Positions 44,750 through 53,752 of a stretch of 64,000 nucleotides of DNA are shown here, piece by piece (positions within the stretch are counted from its first letter, which is position 1; each line of letters starts with the position of its first letter). The position numbers and the translations under genes are program-made. The notes beneath the pieces are model-generated. The model saw only the letters and a program-made list of their open reading frames with translations. It had not been told where the DNA came from and searched no databases. This DNA is from Sphingobium sp. (GTDB lineage Bacteria; Pseudomonadota; Alphaproteobacteria; Sphingomonadales; Sphingomonadaceae), in the NCBI GenBank assembly GCA_003248935.1, contig QFQF01000006.1, forward strand, positions 62,001 through 126,000. Reading direction: 5' to 3'.

Positions 44750-45958
44750 ATGAAGAGACATTCGGGTCAGGACAAGAACATCACGAAGGACTGGCGTCCG
44801 GCGACACTGGCGGTGCGCGGCGGGACCGCGCGGTCCGAGTGGGGCGAGACGTCCGAGGCGCTGTTCGTCACGTCGGGCTATGCCTATGACTGCGCCGAGG
44901 ATGCGGCCGCGCGCTTCGCGGGCGAGCAGCAGGGCATGACCTACAGCCGCCTCCAGAACCCGACGGTCGAGATGCTGGAGAAGCGCATCGCCCTGCTGGA
45001 AGGCGCGGAAGCCTGCCGCGCGACGGCGACCGGCATGGCGGCGATGACGGCGGCCTTGCTCTGTCAGCTGTCGCAGGGCGACCATGTGGTCGCGGCGAAG
45101 GCGGCGTTCGGCTCCTGCCGCTGGCTGACCGACACGCTGTTCCCGCGCTTCGGTATCGAGACGACGACGATCCACGCGCACGAGACCGGCGAGTGGGAGA
45201 AGGCGATCCGTCCGAACACGAAGCTGTTCTTCTTCGAAACGCCCGCCAACCCGACCATGGACCTTGTCGACCTGGAGGGGGTGTGCGCCGTCGCGAAGAG
45301 GCATGGCATCACCACCGTCGTCGACAATGCGTTCGCCACGCCCGCCCTGCAGCGGCCGATGGACTATGGCGCCGACGTCGTCGCCTATAGCGCGACCAAG
45401 ATGATGGACGGGCAGGGCCGCGTGCTGGCCGGCGCGATCTGCGGCACGGAGAAGTTCATCACCGAGACGCTGCTGCCGTTCCACCGCAACACCGGCCCGA
45501 CGCTGAGCCCGTTCAACGCCTGGGTGGTGCTGAAGGGACTGGAGACGCTGGACCTGCGCATCCGGCGCCAGAGCGAGAATGCGATGAAGGTCGCGACGTT
45601 CCTGGAGGGACGGGTGAAGAGCGTGCTGTACCCCGGCCTCGCGAGCCATCCGGGCCATGCGCTGGCGCAGCGGCAGATGGCCGCGGCGGGCGCGATCTTC
45701 TCCATCTATGTCGGCGGTGGCCGGAAGGAGGCGCATGGCCTTCTGAACGGCCTGAACCTGATCGACATCAGCAACAATATCGGCGATTCCCGTTCGCTGA
45801 TGACCCACCCCGCGTCGACCACCCATTACGGGATGAAGGAAGAGGCGCGGCTGGAGGTCGGCATCACGGAGGATATGCTGCGTCTCAATGTGGGCCTGGA
45901 AGACCCCGACGATCTGATCGAGGATCTTGATCGGGCCTTGACCGGCATCGGCCTGTAG
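44750..45958 (+). CDS. metZ: O-succinylhomoserine sulfhydrylase
   Basis: MetZ is a PLP enzyme that makes homocysteine directly from O-succinylhomoserine and sulfide. The 402-residue protein has the early segment QGMTYSRLQNPT (YSR), FFETPANPTMDLVD near 163-175, and the PLP lysine Lys217 in VAYSATKMMDGQGR. MetZ rather than MetB is indicated by overall pattern. The 157-nt leader holds no evident SAM riboswitch. apaG follows after 14 nt and a LysR gene overlaps apaG, suggesting one transcript. Confidence 0.92.
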   Translation: MKRHSGQDKNITKDWRPATLAVRGGTARSEWGETSEALFVTSGYAYDCAEDAAARFAGEQQGMTYSRLQNPTVEMLEKRIALLEGAEACRATATGMAAMTAALLCQLSQGDHVVAAKAAFGSCRWLTDTLFPRFGIETTTIHAHETGEWEKAIRPNTKLFFFETPANPTMDLVDLEGVCAVAKRHGITTVVDNAFATPALQRPMDYGADVVAYSATKMMDGQGRVLAGAICGTEKFITETLLPFHRNTGPTLSPFNAWVVLKGLETLDLRIRRQSENAMKVATFLEGRVKSVLYPGLASHPGHALAQRQMAAAGAIFSIYVGGGRKEAHGLLNGLNLIDISNNIGDSRSLMTHPASTTHYGMKEEARLEVGITEDMLRLNVGLEDPDDLIEDLDRALTGIGL

Positions 45959-45972
45959 CCGATCTTGGCAGG

Positions 45973-46371
45973 GTGAACGCGTTTTTCCCCTTCGCCTCGA
46001 CAACGCGCGGTATCACGGTCCGCGTGTCGGTGAGTTTCCTGCCCGAGCAGTCGGAGCCGGACCGTGGCCGCTGGTTCTGGGCCTATCATATCCGTATCGA
46101 GAATGGGGGGACCGAACCCGTGCAGCTTCTGACGCGGCGCTGGCTGATCACCGACGGGCGGGGCGTGCAGCATCGCGTCGAGGGCGAGGGCGTCGTCGGC
46201 GAGCAGCCGGTGGTGCAGCCGGGCAAATCCTATGACTATGTATCGGGATGCCCGCTCGCCACGCCGACCGGGGCCATGCAGGGCAGCTATCACATGATCG
46301 GCTCGCTCGGCGAAACCTTCGACGTCGCCATCCCCCGCTTCTCTCTCATCGCACCTGCGGTCGCCGAATGA
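45973..46371 (+). CDS. apaG: ApaG-domain protein
   Basis: A 132-residue beta-sandwich (fibronectin III-like) ApaG protein starting with GTG. Conserved parts are FWAYHIRIEN near residue 36, LLTRRWLITDGRG near 50-65, VVGEQPVVQPGKSYDYVSGCPL near 75-95 and GSYHMIG. ApaG was linked to cobalt/magnesium resistance in enterobacteria; its molecular role is unclear. It lies 14 nt after metZ and overlaps the LysR-type gene by 4 nt (ATGA). Confidence 0.93.
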   Translation: MNAFFPFASTTRGITVRVSVSFLPEQSEPDRGRWFWAYHIRIENGGTEPVQLLTRRWLITDGRGVQHRVEGEGVVGEQPVVQPGKSYDYVSGCPLATPTGAMQGSYHMIGSLGETFDVAIPRFSLIAPAVAE

Positions 46372-47162
46372 AACGTACCCATTTGCCGCTCAACGGCCTG
46401 CGCGTCCTCGACGCAGCGGCCCGCCATCTCTCTTTCACCCGCGCGGCCGACGAACTGGCGGTGACGCCGGCGGCCGTCGGCCAGCAGATCCGCGCGCTGG
46501 AGGACATGCTGGGCGTCGTCCTGTTCCGCCGCACGCCCAAGGGGCTGGAACTGACGCCGGAGACCGAGGCGGGGCTGGACGCGCTGCGATCCGGTTTCCT
46601 GATGTTCGAGGAGTCGGTGCGCGCGATGCAGGCGGGCCAGTCCAGCCTGTCGCTGACCATCGCGGCGCCGCGCGACATCACCGCGAAATGGCTGCAGGCG
46701 CGGCTCGCCGCCTATGCCGCGAACCAGCCGGACCTGCATTTCTCGCTCGTCGCCGCCGACGAGGCGCTCGACTTCACCGAGGCCAATCTGGACCTCGCGC
46801 TGCGCCTGACGGACGGCCCGGGCGAGCATGAAGGCATCCGGATCGGCGAAACGGGCTTCGTGACCGTGGAAGCCGTCGACGGCGGCCCCGACGCGCGGAT
46901 CGAATGGCCCGGATGCCCGGCAGGCGACCAGCCCGTCGTCATGCGGGTCGCCGACGGCGGCCTGGCGATCGAGGCGGCCGCCAACGGCTTCGGCCGGGCG
47001 ACCGTGCCGATATTGCTGGCGGCGCGGGACATTGCCGAGGGACGCGTGCGGCAGGCGGGTGACCCGGGCGACAGCGCGCGCGGCTACTGGCTGATCGCGC
47101 CGCTGCCGCAATGGCGGCAGAAGAAGGTGAAGGCGCTGGTCGAGGCGCTGACGGCCGATTGA
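46368..47162 (+). CDS. LysR-family transcriptional regulator (GcvA-like)
   Basis: A 264-residue regulator with an N-terminal winged helix-turn-helix (about 8-65, HLSFTRAADELAVTPAAVGQQIRALED) and a shortened effector domain beginning SLSLTIAAPRDITAKWL near 105. The N-terminus NGLRVLDAAARHLSFTRAA resembles GcvA. The usual length is about 295-300 residues, so the effector domain is about 30 residues short. The ATG overlaps the apaG stop by 4 nt, unusual for a LysR gene, which is more often divergent from its target. The target is unknown; metZ-apaG is a candidate by position. Confidence 0.88.
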   Translation: MKRTHLPLNGLRVLDAAARHLSFTRAADELAVTPAAVGQQIRALEDMLGVVLFRRTPKGLELTPETEAGLDALRSGFLMFEESVRAMQAGQSSLSLTIAAPRDITAKWLQARLAAYAANQPDLHFSLVAADEALDFTEANLDLALRLTDGPGEHEGIRIGETGFVTVEAVDGGPDARIEWPGCPAGDQPVVMRVADGGLAIEAAANGFGRATVPILLAARDIAEGRVRQAGDPGDSARGYWLIAPLPQWRQKKVKALVEALTAD

Positions 47163-47175
47163 TGAGGGGCGGCGG

Positions 47176-48963
47176 TCAGCCCGCCAGCCCCTCCGCCTTT
47201 TCGGCCAGTTCCAGCCAGCGCATTTCGGCCGCATCCTTTTCGGCGCGGGCGTCCTCGATCGCCTTCGTGAGTGCGGCGAAGCGGTCCGGGTTCTTCGTGT
47301 AGAGCGCCGGATCGGCCAGCGCCTCCTCGTCCCGCGTGATCGCGGCCTCAATCTCCTCGATCCGTTGCGGCAGCAGTTCGAGGTCGCGCTGATCCTTGTA
47401 GCTGAGCTTGGTCTGCGTCCTGGGCGGAGGGGGCGCGGCGTTCTCCGTCTTCTTCGCGCCCGCCTTTGCCGCGGCCGTGCGCTGCTTGCGCTGGCGCAGC
47501 CAGTCCTCATAGCCGCCCGCGACGACATCGATATCGCCCGACCCGTCGAGGCCGAGCGTGATCGTCACCGTCCGGTCGAGGAAGTCGCGGTCGTGGCTGA
47601 CGATCAGGACCGTGCCGTCATAATCGGAGATCACCTCCTGAAGCAGGTCGAGCGTTTCGAGGTCGAGGTCGTTCGTCGGCTCGTCCAGCACCAGCAGGTT
47701 CGATTCGCGGGCGAACTCGCGGGCGAGCAGCAGGCGCGAGCGTTCACCGCCCGACAGCGTGCCGACCTTCGCCTCCGCCAGGGCGGGATCGAACAGGAAA
47801 TCCTTGAGATAGCCGTGGACGTGCTTCTTCTGTCCGCGCACCTCGATCCAGTCGCCGCCCTCCGCCAGCACGTCGCGCACGCGCTTTTCCGGCGCCATCA
47901 GGCTGCGCTGCTGATCGATGAAGATCATGTCGAGGGTCTTCGCCAGCGTGATGGTGCCGACGTCGGGGGCGACTTCCCCGGTCAGCAGCTTCAGCAGCGT
48001 CGTCTTCCCCGCGCCATTGCCGCCGACCAGGCCGATGCGGTCGCCGCGCTGGATGCGCAGGGTGAAGTCGCGGATGATCGTGCGGTCGCCATAGACCTTC
48101 CCCACATGGTCGGCGACGATGACGCTCTTCGTCTTGGACCCGTCGGCGGCGACGGCCAGCTTCGCGGTGCCCTGCGGCCCGATCATCGAGGCGCGCTGGG
48201 CCCGCATCTCGTACAGCTTGGAAAGACGGCCCTGGTTGCGCTTGCGCCGTGCGGTGACGCCGCGCTCCAGCCAGTGCGCCTCGATCTTCAGCTTCGCGTC
48301 GAGCTTGTCGGCGGCGCGGGCCTCTTCTGCATAGGCCTGTTCCATCCACGCCTCGAATCCACCGAAGCCGACCTCGTTGCGGCGCAGATTGCCCCGGTCG
48401 AGCCAGAGCGTCTGACGGGTGAGGCGGGTGAGGAAGGTCCGGTCGTGGCTGATCACCACGAACGCACCGGTGAAGCGGTTGAGCCAGCTTTCGAGCCAGT
48501 CGATGGCGGCGATGTCGAGATGGTTGGTCGGCTCGTCCAGCAGCAGGATGTCGGGCTGGCTGGCGAGCGCGCGGGCGATGGCGGCGCGGCGCCGCTCGCC
48601 GCCGCTGGCCGTCGCCGCTTCCCGCGAAAGATCGATGCCGAGCTGGTCGGCGATCGCCTCCACCTCATGCACGGCAGGCGCATTGGCGCCAGCGGTCGCG
48701 AAATCCCGCAGCGTGGCGAAGGCGCGGATGTCCGGATCCTGCTCCAGCATGACAACGTTGGTGCCCGGCACGATCGACCGGCGGCCCTCGTCTGGCTCAA
48801 TCTTTCCGCCGATCAGGTTCAGCAGCGTCGTCTTGCCCGCGCCGTTGCGGCCGATCAGCGCCAGCCGGTCGCGTTCGCCGATGTTGAGGTTCAGGTGCCG
48901 GAACAGCCAGCCGCTGCCCTGCACGAGGCCGAAATCTTCGTAGGAGAGAATAGGTGCCGCCAT
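47176..48963 (-). CDS. uup: ABC-F family ATPase (Uup-like)
   Basis: A 595-residue soluble protein with two ABC ATPase domains and no membrane segment, hence ABC-F. Domain 1 has Walker A GRNGAGKTT near residue 38 and LSGG-type signature AATASGGERRR near 117; domain 2 has GGNGAGKTT near 330 and VGTLSGGERSR near 420. The linker (about 215-275) is basic, and a C-terminal coiled coil (about 530-590, QRIEEIEAAITRDEE) matches the Uup tail that binds DNA or ribosomes. Its role is ribosome-associated or linked to branched-DNA intermediates. Convergent with the LysR gene by 13 nt. Confidence 0.9.
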   Translation of the reverse strand: MAAPILSYEDFGLVQGSGWLFRHLNLNIGERDRLALIGRNGAGKTTLLNLIGGKIEPDEGRRSIVPGTNVVMLEQDPDIRAFATLRDFATAGANAPAVHEVEAIADQLGIDLSREAATASGGERRRAAIARALASQPDILLLDEPTNHLDIAAIDWLESWLNRFTGAFVVISHDRTFLTRLTRQTLWLDRGNLRRNEVGFGGFEAWMEQAYAEEARAADKLDAKLKIEAHWLERGVTARRKRNQGRLSKLYEMRAQRASMIGPQGTAKLAVAADGSKTKSVIVADHVGKVYGDRTIIRDFTLRIQRGDRIGLVGGNGAGKTTLLKLLTGEVAPDVGTITLAKTLDMIFIDQQRSLMAPEKRVRDVLAEGGDWIEVRGQKKHVHGYLKDFLFDPALAEAKVGTLSGGERSRLLLAREFARESNLLVLDEPTNDLDLETLDLLQEVISDYDGTVLIVSHDRDFLDRTVTITLGLDGSGDIDVVAGGYEDWLRQRKQRTAAAKAGAKKTENAAPPPPRTQTKLSYKDQRDLELLPQRIEEIEAAITRDEEALADPALYTKNPDRFAALTKAIEDARAEKDAAEMRWLELAEKAEGLAG

Positions 48964-49119
48964 GATGTGCGCAGCTAGGGCCTTGTGACGCGCGCGACAA
49001 GATGCTTGCTGGAAGCTGACAGGACGCGTCAGTCGTGATTAAGCTGTCATGACGCAATGGCAATGAAACCCGCAGGGCGTGCCGATGGTTGGGCACGCGG
49101 GCGAACAGGAGATGATTTC

Positions 49120-49860
49120 ATGAAGCTTGGCGCACTTTCCCTTTGCGCGGCGGCGGTTGCCGGAGTGGCGGCCGTGCCGGCAATCGCGCAGACGAACGTG
49201 ACGATCGGCGCGACGCCCCCGGTCGTGACACTGAACGTCACCGAGAGCGTGGAGGCCGCGCCGGATGTCGTGACCGTCGGCACGGGCGTCGAGACGCGCG
49301 CGCCGACCGCGAAGCAGGCGATGGCCGACAATGCCGGACAGATGACGTCCCTGATCGCGGCGATCGCCAAGGCCGGTATCGCGAAGAAGGACATCCAGAC
49401 CAGCGGCGTGCGCCTGTCCGCGCAGTACGACTATAGCGGCCGCAACCCGGACGGGACGCAGGCGCCGCCGAAGTTCGTCGGTTACGAGGCGTCCAACCAG
49501 CTGTCGGTGAAGCTGCGCGACGTCGCGAAGCTGGGCGACCTGCTCGACAAGATGGTGGCCGCGGGCGCGACCAACATTTCCGGCCCCAATTTCGCGATCG
49601 ACGATCCCTCACCGCTGCTGGTGCAGGCGCGCGGCGCGGCGCTGAAGAGCGCGAAGGCGCAGGCCGATTTCTATGCGCAGCAGGCAGGCTACGGATCGGC
49701 GCGGCTGCTCTCCATCTCGGAGAGCAACAGCGGCGGCATGCCGCCCATGCCGGTGATGGCGATGCGCATGAAGGCGGACTCGGTCGCCGCGACGCCGATC
49801 GAGCCGGGGCAGGTGGCGGCCTCCGTCACGCTGACCGTGCAGTACGCGCTGGAGAAATGA
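49120..49860 (+). CDS. SIMPL-domain (DUF541) periplasmic protein
   Basis: A 246-residue exported protein with a signal peptide (1-22, ending AIAQ) and one SIMPL/DUF541 domain; TLNVTESVEAAPDVVTVGTGVETRA near residue 33 and VGYEASNQLSVKLRDV near 125 (VKLRDVAKLGDLLD) are typical. Family members include BP26/OMP28 of Brucella and E. coli YggE, linked to oxidative stress resistance; the biochemical role is unknown. AGGAG is 8 nt before ATG 49120, which decides the start against a longer frame. A terminator follows. Confidence 0.9.
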   Translation: MKLGALSLCAAAVAGVAAVPAIAQTNVTIGATPPVVTLNVTESVEAAPDVVTVGTGVETRAPTAKQAMADNAGQMTSLIAAIAKAGIAKKDIQTSGVRLSAQYDYSGRNPDGTQAPPKFVGYEASNQLSVKLRDVAKLGDLLDKMVAAGATNISGPNFAIDDPSPLLVQARGAALKSAKAQADFYAQQAGYGSARLLSISESNSGGMPPMPVMAMRMKADSVAATPIEPGQVAASVTLTVQYALEK

Positions 49861-49867
49861 CCAGATG

Positions 49868-49897
49868 GCCGGAAGGGGTGTGAACGCCCCTTCCGGC
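49868..49897 (+). terminator. Terminator hairpin after the SIMPL gene
   Basis: GCCGGAAGGGG (49868-49878) and CCCCTTCCGGC (49887-49897) form a perfect 11-bp stem around an 8-nt loop, 7 nt after the stop codon. The following T-run is short (TTC). Confidence 0.7.
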
Positions 49898-49938
49898 TTC
49901 GCTCCGGCCATTCAGCACCTGTTCAATGGCTTGCGGCT

Positions 49939-50265
49939 ATGCCATCCACCATGTCCATGATCGGCAAGACACTGATCGGCGGCCTTTCCGCCTGCATCCT
50001 CGCGTTCGCCGCGATGCCGGACGCCGACGCGCTCGGCCGTCGCGACGAGCAGGATGCCGCACGCCGGGCTATGCTGGACGGACAGGTCATGCCGTTCTCC
50101 ATCCTGAAGCGGCGGGTGGAAAGCGCGATGGGCGACGCGACCTATCTGGGATCGGAGTTCATTCCGTCCACCAACCGCTATCGCCTGAAATATGTGAAGG
50201 ACGGCAAGGTCGTCTGGGTTGATGTTGACGGGCGAACCGGCGATATCACCGGTTGGGCGCGCTGA
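49939..50265 (+). CDS. PepSY-domain-like exported protein
   Basis: A 108-residue exported protein with a signal peptide (about 1-32, ending ADA) and a C-terminal PepSY-like fold: SILKRRVESAMGDATYLG followed by YRLKYVKDGKVVWVDVDGRTGDITG. PepSY domains often inhibit or modulate periplasmic partners. The gene lies 43 nt before a PhoP/PhoQ-like response regulator and kinase, an arrangement seen for many PepSY proteins, so I infer that it modulates the kinase sensor. ATGs at 49951 and 49957 are alternative starts; no ribosome site decides. Confidence 0.82.
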   Translation: MPSTMSMIGKTLIGGLSACILAFAAMPDADALGRRDEQDAARRAMLDGQVMPFSILKRRVESAMGDATYLGSEFIPSTNRYRLKYVKDGKVVWVDVDGRTGDITGWAR

Positions 50266-50308
50266 CCGGCGCGGCCCGTCTGAAGTTAGATAAGGATAAC
50301 GGGCGACC

Positions 50309-50974
50309 ATGCGTCTGCTGATCGTTGAGGACGAGCCCAGCCTGGGCCAGCAACTGAAGACCACGCTTGGTGGCGCCGGCTATGCCGTCGATCTGGCCAC
50401 GGACGGCGAGGACGGGCATTTCATGGGCTCGACGGAAAATTACGACGCAGTGGTGCTCGACCTCGGCCTGCCCGAAATCGACGGCCTGACCGTACTCGAC
50501 CGCTGGCGGAAGGAAGGGAAGACCTTTCCCGTGCTGGTGCTGACCGCGCGTGACAGCTGGTCGGACAAGGTGGCCGGGCTGGATGCGGGCGCCGATGACT
50601 ATCTGGCCAAGCCGTTCCGCAGCGAGGAGCTGATCGCCCGGTTGCGCGCGCTGATCCGCCGCGCGTCGGGCAATGCGTCGAGCGAACTGGTGGCGGGCGA
50701 TGTCCGCCTCGACACGCGGTCGGGCAAGGTGACGCTGAACGGCGAGCCGGTGAAGCTGACCGCGCAGGAATACAAGCTCCTGTCCTACCTCCTCCACCAC
50801 AAGGGGAAGGTGGTGAGCCGCACCGAACTGATCGAACATATCTACGATCAGGATTTCGACCGCGATTCCAACACGATCGAGGTGTTCGTCACCCGCATCC
50901 GCAAGAAGCTGGGCCCCGACGTCATCACCACCATCCGTGGCCTTGGCTACAGCCTGGAAGAGCCGGCGCATTAA
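50309..50974 (+). CDS. OmpR/PhoP-family response regulator
   Basis: A 221-residue two-component regulator. The receiver domain (1-115) has phosphorylated Asp51, acidic residues in VEDEP, Thr79 in LTARD and Lys101 in LAKPFR. The C-terminal winged helix (about 125-221) has the recognition segment LIEHIYDQDFDRDSNTIEVFVTRIRKKLG. It is 90 nt before the kinase gene on the same strand, with the PepSY gene before it. PhoP-like by general pattern; the signal and targets are unknown. Confidence 0.93.
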   Translation: MRLLIVEDEPSLGQQLKTTLGGAGYAVDLATDGEDGHFMGSTENYDAVVLDLGLPEIDGLTVLDRWRKEGKTFPVLVLTARDSWSDKVAGLDAGADDYLAKPFRSEELIARLRALIRRASGNASSELVAGDVRLDTRSGKVTLNGEPVKLTAQEYKLLSYLLHHKGKVVSRTELIEHIYDQDFDRDSNTIEVFVTRIRKKLGPDVITTIRGLGYSLEEPAH

Positions 50975-51064
50975 TCGCGCCCCTTTCCCCGTTCGGCCCG
51001 GACGGCGTCGAGGGGCGGGGATCGGGCGCGGCGTGTCCCGGCCCGGCGCGACACGAGCGGCGTG

Positions 51065-52426
51065 ATGAACGAGACCGCAGACAATCCCCCCGTCCGTTCC
51101 ACCGGCTCGCTCAGCCGACGGATGATCGGCATCGCGGCGCTGTGGATCAGCCTGCTGCTGGTCGGCGGCGGCATCGCGCTCGACCGGGTGCTGTCCGACG
51201 CGATCACCCGCAATTTCGACGACGGCATGAATTACGTGCTGACGGCGATGATCGCATCGGCGGAGATCGGGCCGGACGGAGAGGTTCTGTTCAACCGGCC
51301 GCTCGCCGACCAGCGCTTCCTGGAACCGAACAGCGGCCTTTATTATCAGATCAGCGCGCCGAACCACGAGGACTGGCGCTCGCGCTCGCTCTGGGACCGG
51401 GCGTTGCAGTACGACGCGCGCCACAGCGATCGCGACTTCCACGCATATGACAGCAAGCAGTTTCCGGGCGAGGACCTGCGCATCATGGAGCGGACGGTGG
51501 TGCTGCCGGGGTCGGACGTCCGCTGGTCGTTCATCGTCGCGCAGGCGCGATCGGGCCTCAACGACCAGATATCCGCGCTGCGTTCCACCTTGTTCAAGAG
51601 CTTCTCGCTGCTGGCGCTCGGCCTCATCGTGCTGGCGGGGCTCCAGACGATCTACGGCCTGCTGCCGTTGCGGCGGGTGCGGCGGGAGATCATGCGGACG
51701 CGGGCGGGCGAGAAGAGCCGGGTGACGGAGCCGATGCCGGCCGAGGTGGTGCCGATGGTGGAGGAGCTGAACGCGCTGCTCGCCCACAATGAGCGGCAGG
51801 CAGAGGAGGCGCGCACCCACGCCGGCAACCTTGCCCACGCGCTGAAAACCCCGCTGACCGTCATCATGAACGCCGCCACGGCGCAGTCGCCGGACCTCGA
51901 CGAGACCGTGATCCGCGAGGCGACGACGATGCGGCGGCAGGTCGACCATCACCTTGCCCGTGCCCGCGCCGTCGGCCGTCGCGGCGCGGCGCAGAGCCGG
52001 GCGGAGGTGTGGGCCAGCCTGGAAGCGGTGGAGCGGGCCGTGCGGCGGCTTTATCCCGACGCCCGCATCGACATGGACGGCGACAAGGGCGCGACGGTCC
52101 GGGTGGAGCGGCAGGACCTGGAGGAACTGCTGGGCAATCTGGTCGAGAACGCGGCCAAATATGGCGGGGGCAGCGTGTTCACGACGGTCGGCCGGGCGGG
52201 CGACATGGTGGAGATACTGGTCGAGGATGACGGCACGGGCATTCCGGAAGCCGACCGCATCCGCATATTCGACCGGGGCGCGCGGCTCGATTCCAACAAG
52301 CCGGGAACCGGCCTTGGCCTCGCCATCGTACGCGACGTGGCGGAAATCTATGGCGGATCGGTCCGGCTGGAGGAAAGCGAGGATCTGGGCGGCCTGCTCG
52401 TCCGCCTGCGCCTGCCTGCGGGGTAG
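51065..52426 (+). CDS. Membrane sensor histidine kinase (PhoQ-like)
   Basis: A 453-residue kinase. Helix 1 (about 22-41) and helix 2 (about 180-200) flank a periplasmic sensor domain of about 138 residues. A HAMP-like linker (about 201-255) leads to the H-box with His258 in NLAHALKTPL; the ATPase domain has N-box NLVENAAKYGGG, G1 DDGTGIPEAD and G2 NKPGTGLGLAIV. The sensor contains acidic runs (for example DARHSDRDFHAYDS), as in divalent cation sensors, but this is not proof. The GTG at 51062 is in frame; ATG 51065 is more likely. Confidence 0.93.
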   Translation: MNETADNPPVRSTGSLSRRMIGIAALWISLLLVGGGIALDRVLSDAITRNFDDGMNYVLTAMIASAEIGPDGEVLFNRPLADQRFLEPNSGLYYQISAPNHEDWRSRSLWDRALQYDARHSDRDFHAYDSKQFPGEDLRIMERTVVLPGSDVRWSFIVAQARSGLNDQISALRSTLFKSFSLLALGLIVLAGLQTIYGLLPLRRVRREIMRTRAGEKSRVTEPMPAEVVPMVEELNALLAHNERQAEEARTHAGNLAHALKTPLTVIMNAATAQSPDLDETVIREATTMRRQVDHHLARARAVGRRGAAQSRAEVWASLEAVERAVRRLYPDARIDMDGDKGATVRVERQDLEELLGNLVENAAKYGGGSVFTTVGRAGDMVEILVEDDGTGIPEADRIRIFDRGARLDSNKPGTGLGLAIVRDVAEIYGGSVRLEESEDLGGLLVRLRLPAG

Positions 52427-52463
52427 GGCGGGATATCCTTACCCCGTTTCGTAGCGCTTTCCT

Positions 52464-53231
52464 CTAGGAGGTAGCGGTCTTCGTTTCACCCGTTGGCGCG
52501 ACCGGGGCAGGGGACGTTGGCGGGGGCGGGGTTTCGGCCGGGCCGTCCGGTTCCACATAATCGTCGACGATCGCGTTCCAGCGGGCATAGCCGGCCGCGT
52601 TCATGTGCAGCCCGTCGGGCCGGAAATACGCATCCTCCGGCCGTCCGTCGCGATCGAGCAGGCTGCTCGCGACATCGACATAGGTGAAATCCCGGCCCGC
52701 CTTCGACCGGACGATACGGTTGACCTGCGCCATTTTCGGCCACAGCGCCCAGCGGGCAGGGCTCGGCTTCATCGACAGATAGGCGATGTGCGCCTTCGGG
52801 AAATCATCGTGGATACGGTCCAGCAGGGTCAGCACGTCGTCGGCGACCTCTTCGGGCAGCGTGCCCGCCGCGACATCATTTTCCCCCACATAGACGACGA
52901 CGTTGGCCGGGGGCGTGCCCGCCGTTACCTGCCGGTAGAAATGGAGGACATCGGGCGTGGTCGCGCCGCCGAAGCCACGATTGGTCGCGCTGATCCCCGG
53001 GAAGCCATGCGTCACGTCCCACAGACGGACACTGGAACTGCCCAGGAACAACGTACGCTGCGCGGGCGCGCGCGACGCCTGTCCCGGGGCGGGCGCCGCC
53101 TGACGGGAAAACGCCTCGATCTCCGGCACGAAGCGGGAGAATGTGTCGGCGTGCAATGGCACAGGCATGACCGCAACGGCCAGCACATATGCCGTCGCTT
53201 TCAGCATCCGTGCGGATAAAATCATACGCAT
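52464..53231 (-). CDS. Exported SGNH/GDSL-family hydrolase
   Basis: A 255-residue protein with a signal peptide (about 1-28). The SGNH blocks are LFLGSSSVRLW (nucleophile Ser66; Ser takes the place of Asp in the usual GDS), NRGFGGATTPD (Gly oxyanion), VVYVGENDVAAG (Asn118) and the catalytic dyad Asp206/His209 in FRPDGLHMN. These define a GDSL-type esterase. The substrate is unknown; periplasmic carbohydrate or lipid esterase is possible. The C-terminal 30 residues are a Pro/Thr/Ala tail. Monocistronic. Confidence 0.87.
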   Translation of the reverse strand: MRMILSARMLKATAYVLAVAVMPVPLHADTFSRFVPEIEAFSRQAAPAPGQASRAPAQRTLFLGSSSVRLWDVTHGFPGISATNRGFGGATTPDVLHFYRQVTAGTPPANVVVYVGENDVAAGTLPEEVADDVLTLLDRIHDDFPKAHIAYLSMKPSPARWALWPKMAQVNRIVRSKAGRDFTYVDVASSLLDRDGRPEDAYFRPDGLHMNAAGYARWNAIVDDYVEPDGPAETPPPPTSPAPVAPTGETKTATS

Positions 53232-53339
53232 GTCCCGCCCTGTATGCGCTTCAGTATAGCATTTCGGTCGACGGGATGCATCAGGATTGCGCCGGGCGGA
53301 GGATGGGGTGTGTTCCGGGCGCGTGTGGAGCCGGAAGAA

Positions 53340-53372
53340 GGCAGCTTCACCCCTCTCAGACGTGAAGCCGCC
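53340..53372 (-). terminator. Terminator of the chorismate mutase gene
   Basis: On the minus strand GGCGGCTTCAC and GTGAAGCTGCC pair over 11 positions with one mismatch around an 11-nt loop, directly after the stop codon, followed by TTCTTCC. This suits an intrinsic terminator of the minus-strand gene. Confidence 0.55.
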
Positions 53373-53663
53373 TCAGCGGTCCTGGAGCTTCGCGTGGTGG
53401 CGGATCACCTCGTCGATGATGAAGCGCAGGAACTTCTCGGTGAAATCCGGGTCGAGCTTCGCGTCGAGGGCGAGTTGGCGCAGGCGGGCGATCTGGCGCT
53501 CCTCCCGCCCCGGATCGGCCGGGGGGAGGGCGTTCTGCGCCTTGTACAGGCCGACGGCCTGCGTAACCTTGAACCGCTCCGCCAGCATGAACACCAGCGC
53601 CGCATCGATATTGTCGATGCTTTCCCGATAACGTTGCAGCGTGTCGTCCAAGCGGTCCTCCAT
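53373..53663 (-). CDS. Chorismate mutase (AroQ-type)
   Basis: A 96-residue all-helical chorismate mutase of the AroQ fold. It begins with an acidic helix (LDDTLQRYRESIDNIDAALVFMLAERF) where the catalytic Arg and Lys lie, followed by VTQAVGLYKAQ and a C-terminal helix DPDFTEKFLRFIIDEVIRHHAKL. It converts chorismate to prephenate for tyrosine and phenylalanine. It is a stand-alone domain without a prephenate dehydratase or dehydrogenase fusion. Divergent from the polyprenyl synthase gene. Confidence 0.93.
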   Translation of the reverse strand: MEDRLDDTLQRYRESIDNIDAALVFMLAERFKVTQAVGLYKAQNALPPADPGREERQIARLRQLALDAKLDPDFTEKFLRFIIDEVIRHHAKLQDR

Positions 53664-53752
53664 GGAAGCAGCGGGCTTTTTGCCGCTTATCGACGTTCAG
53701 GCAAGCTATTCCGCTTGCCTAATGCATTTCGCATCGCCACATCGGCCCTGTC

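Noticed and set aside
48980..49119. CTGTCATGAC near 49040 as a Pho box before the SIMPL gene
   Set aside because: A single 10-nt match without an 11-nt repeat partner is too weak to call.
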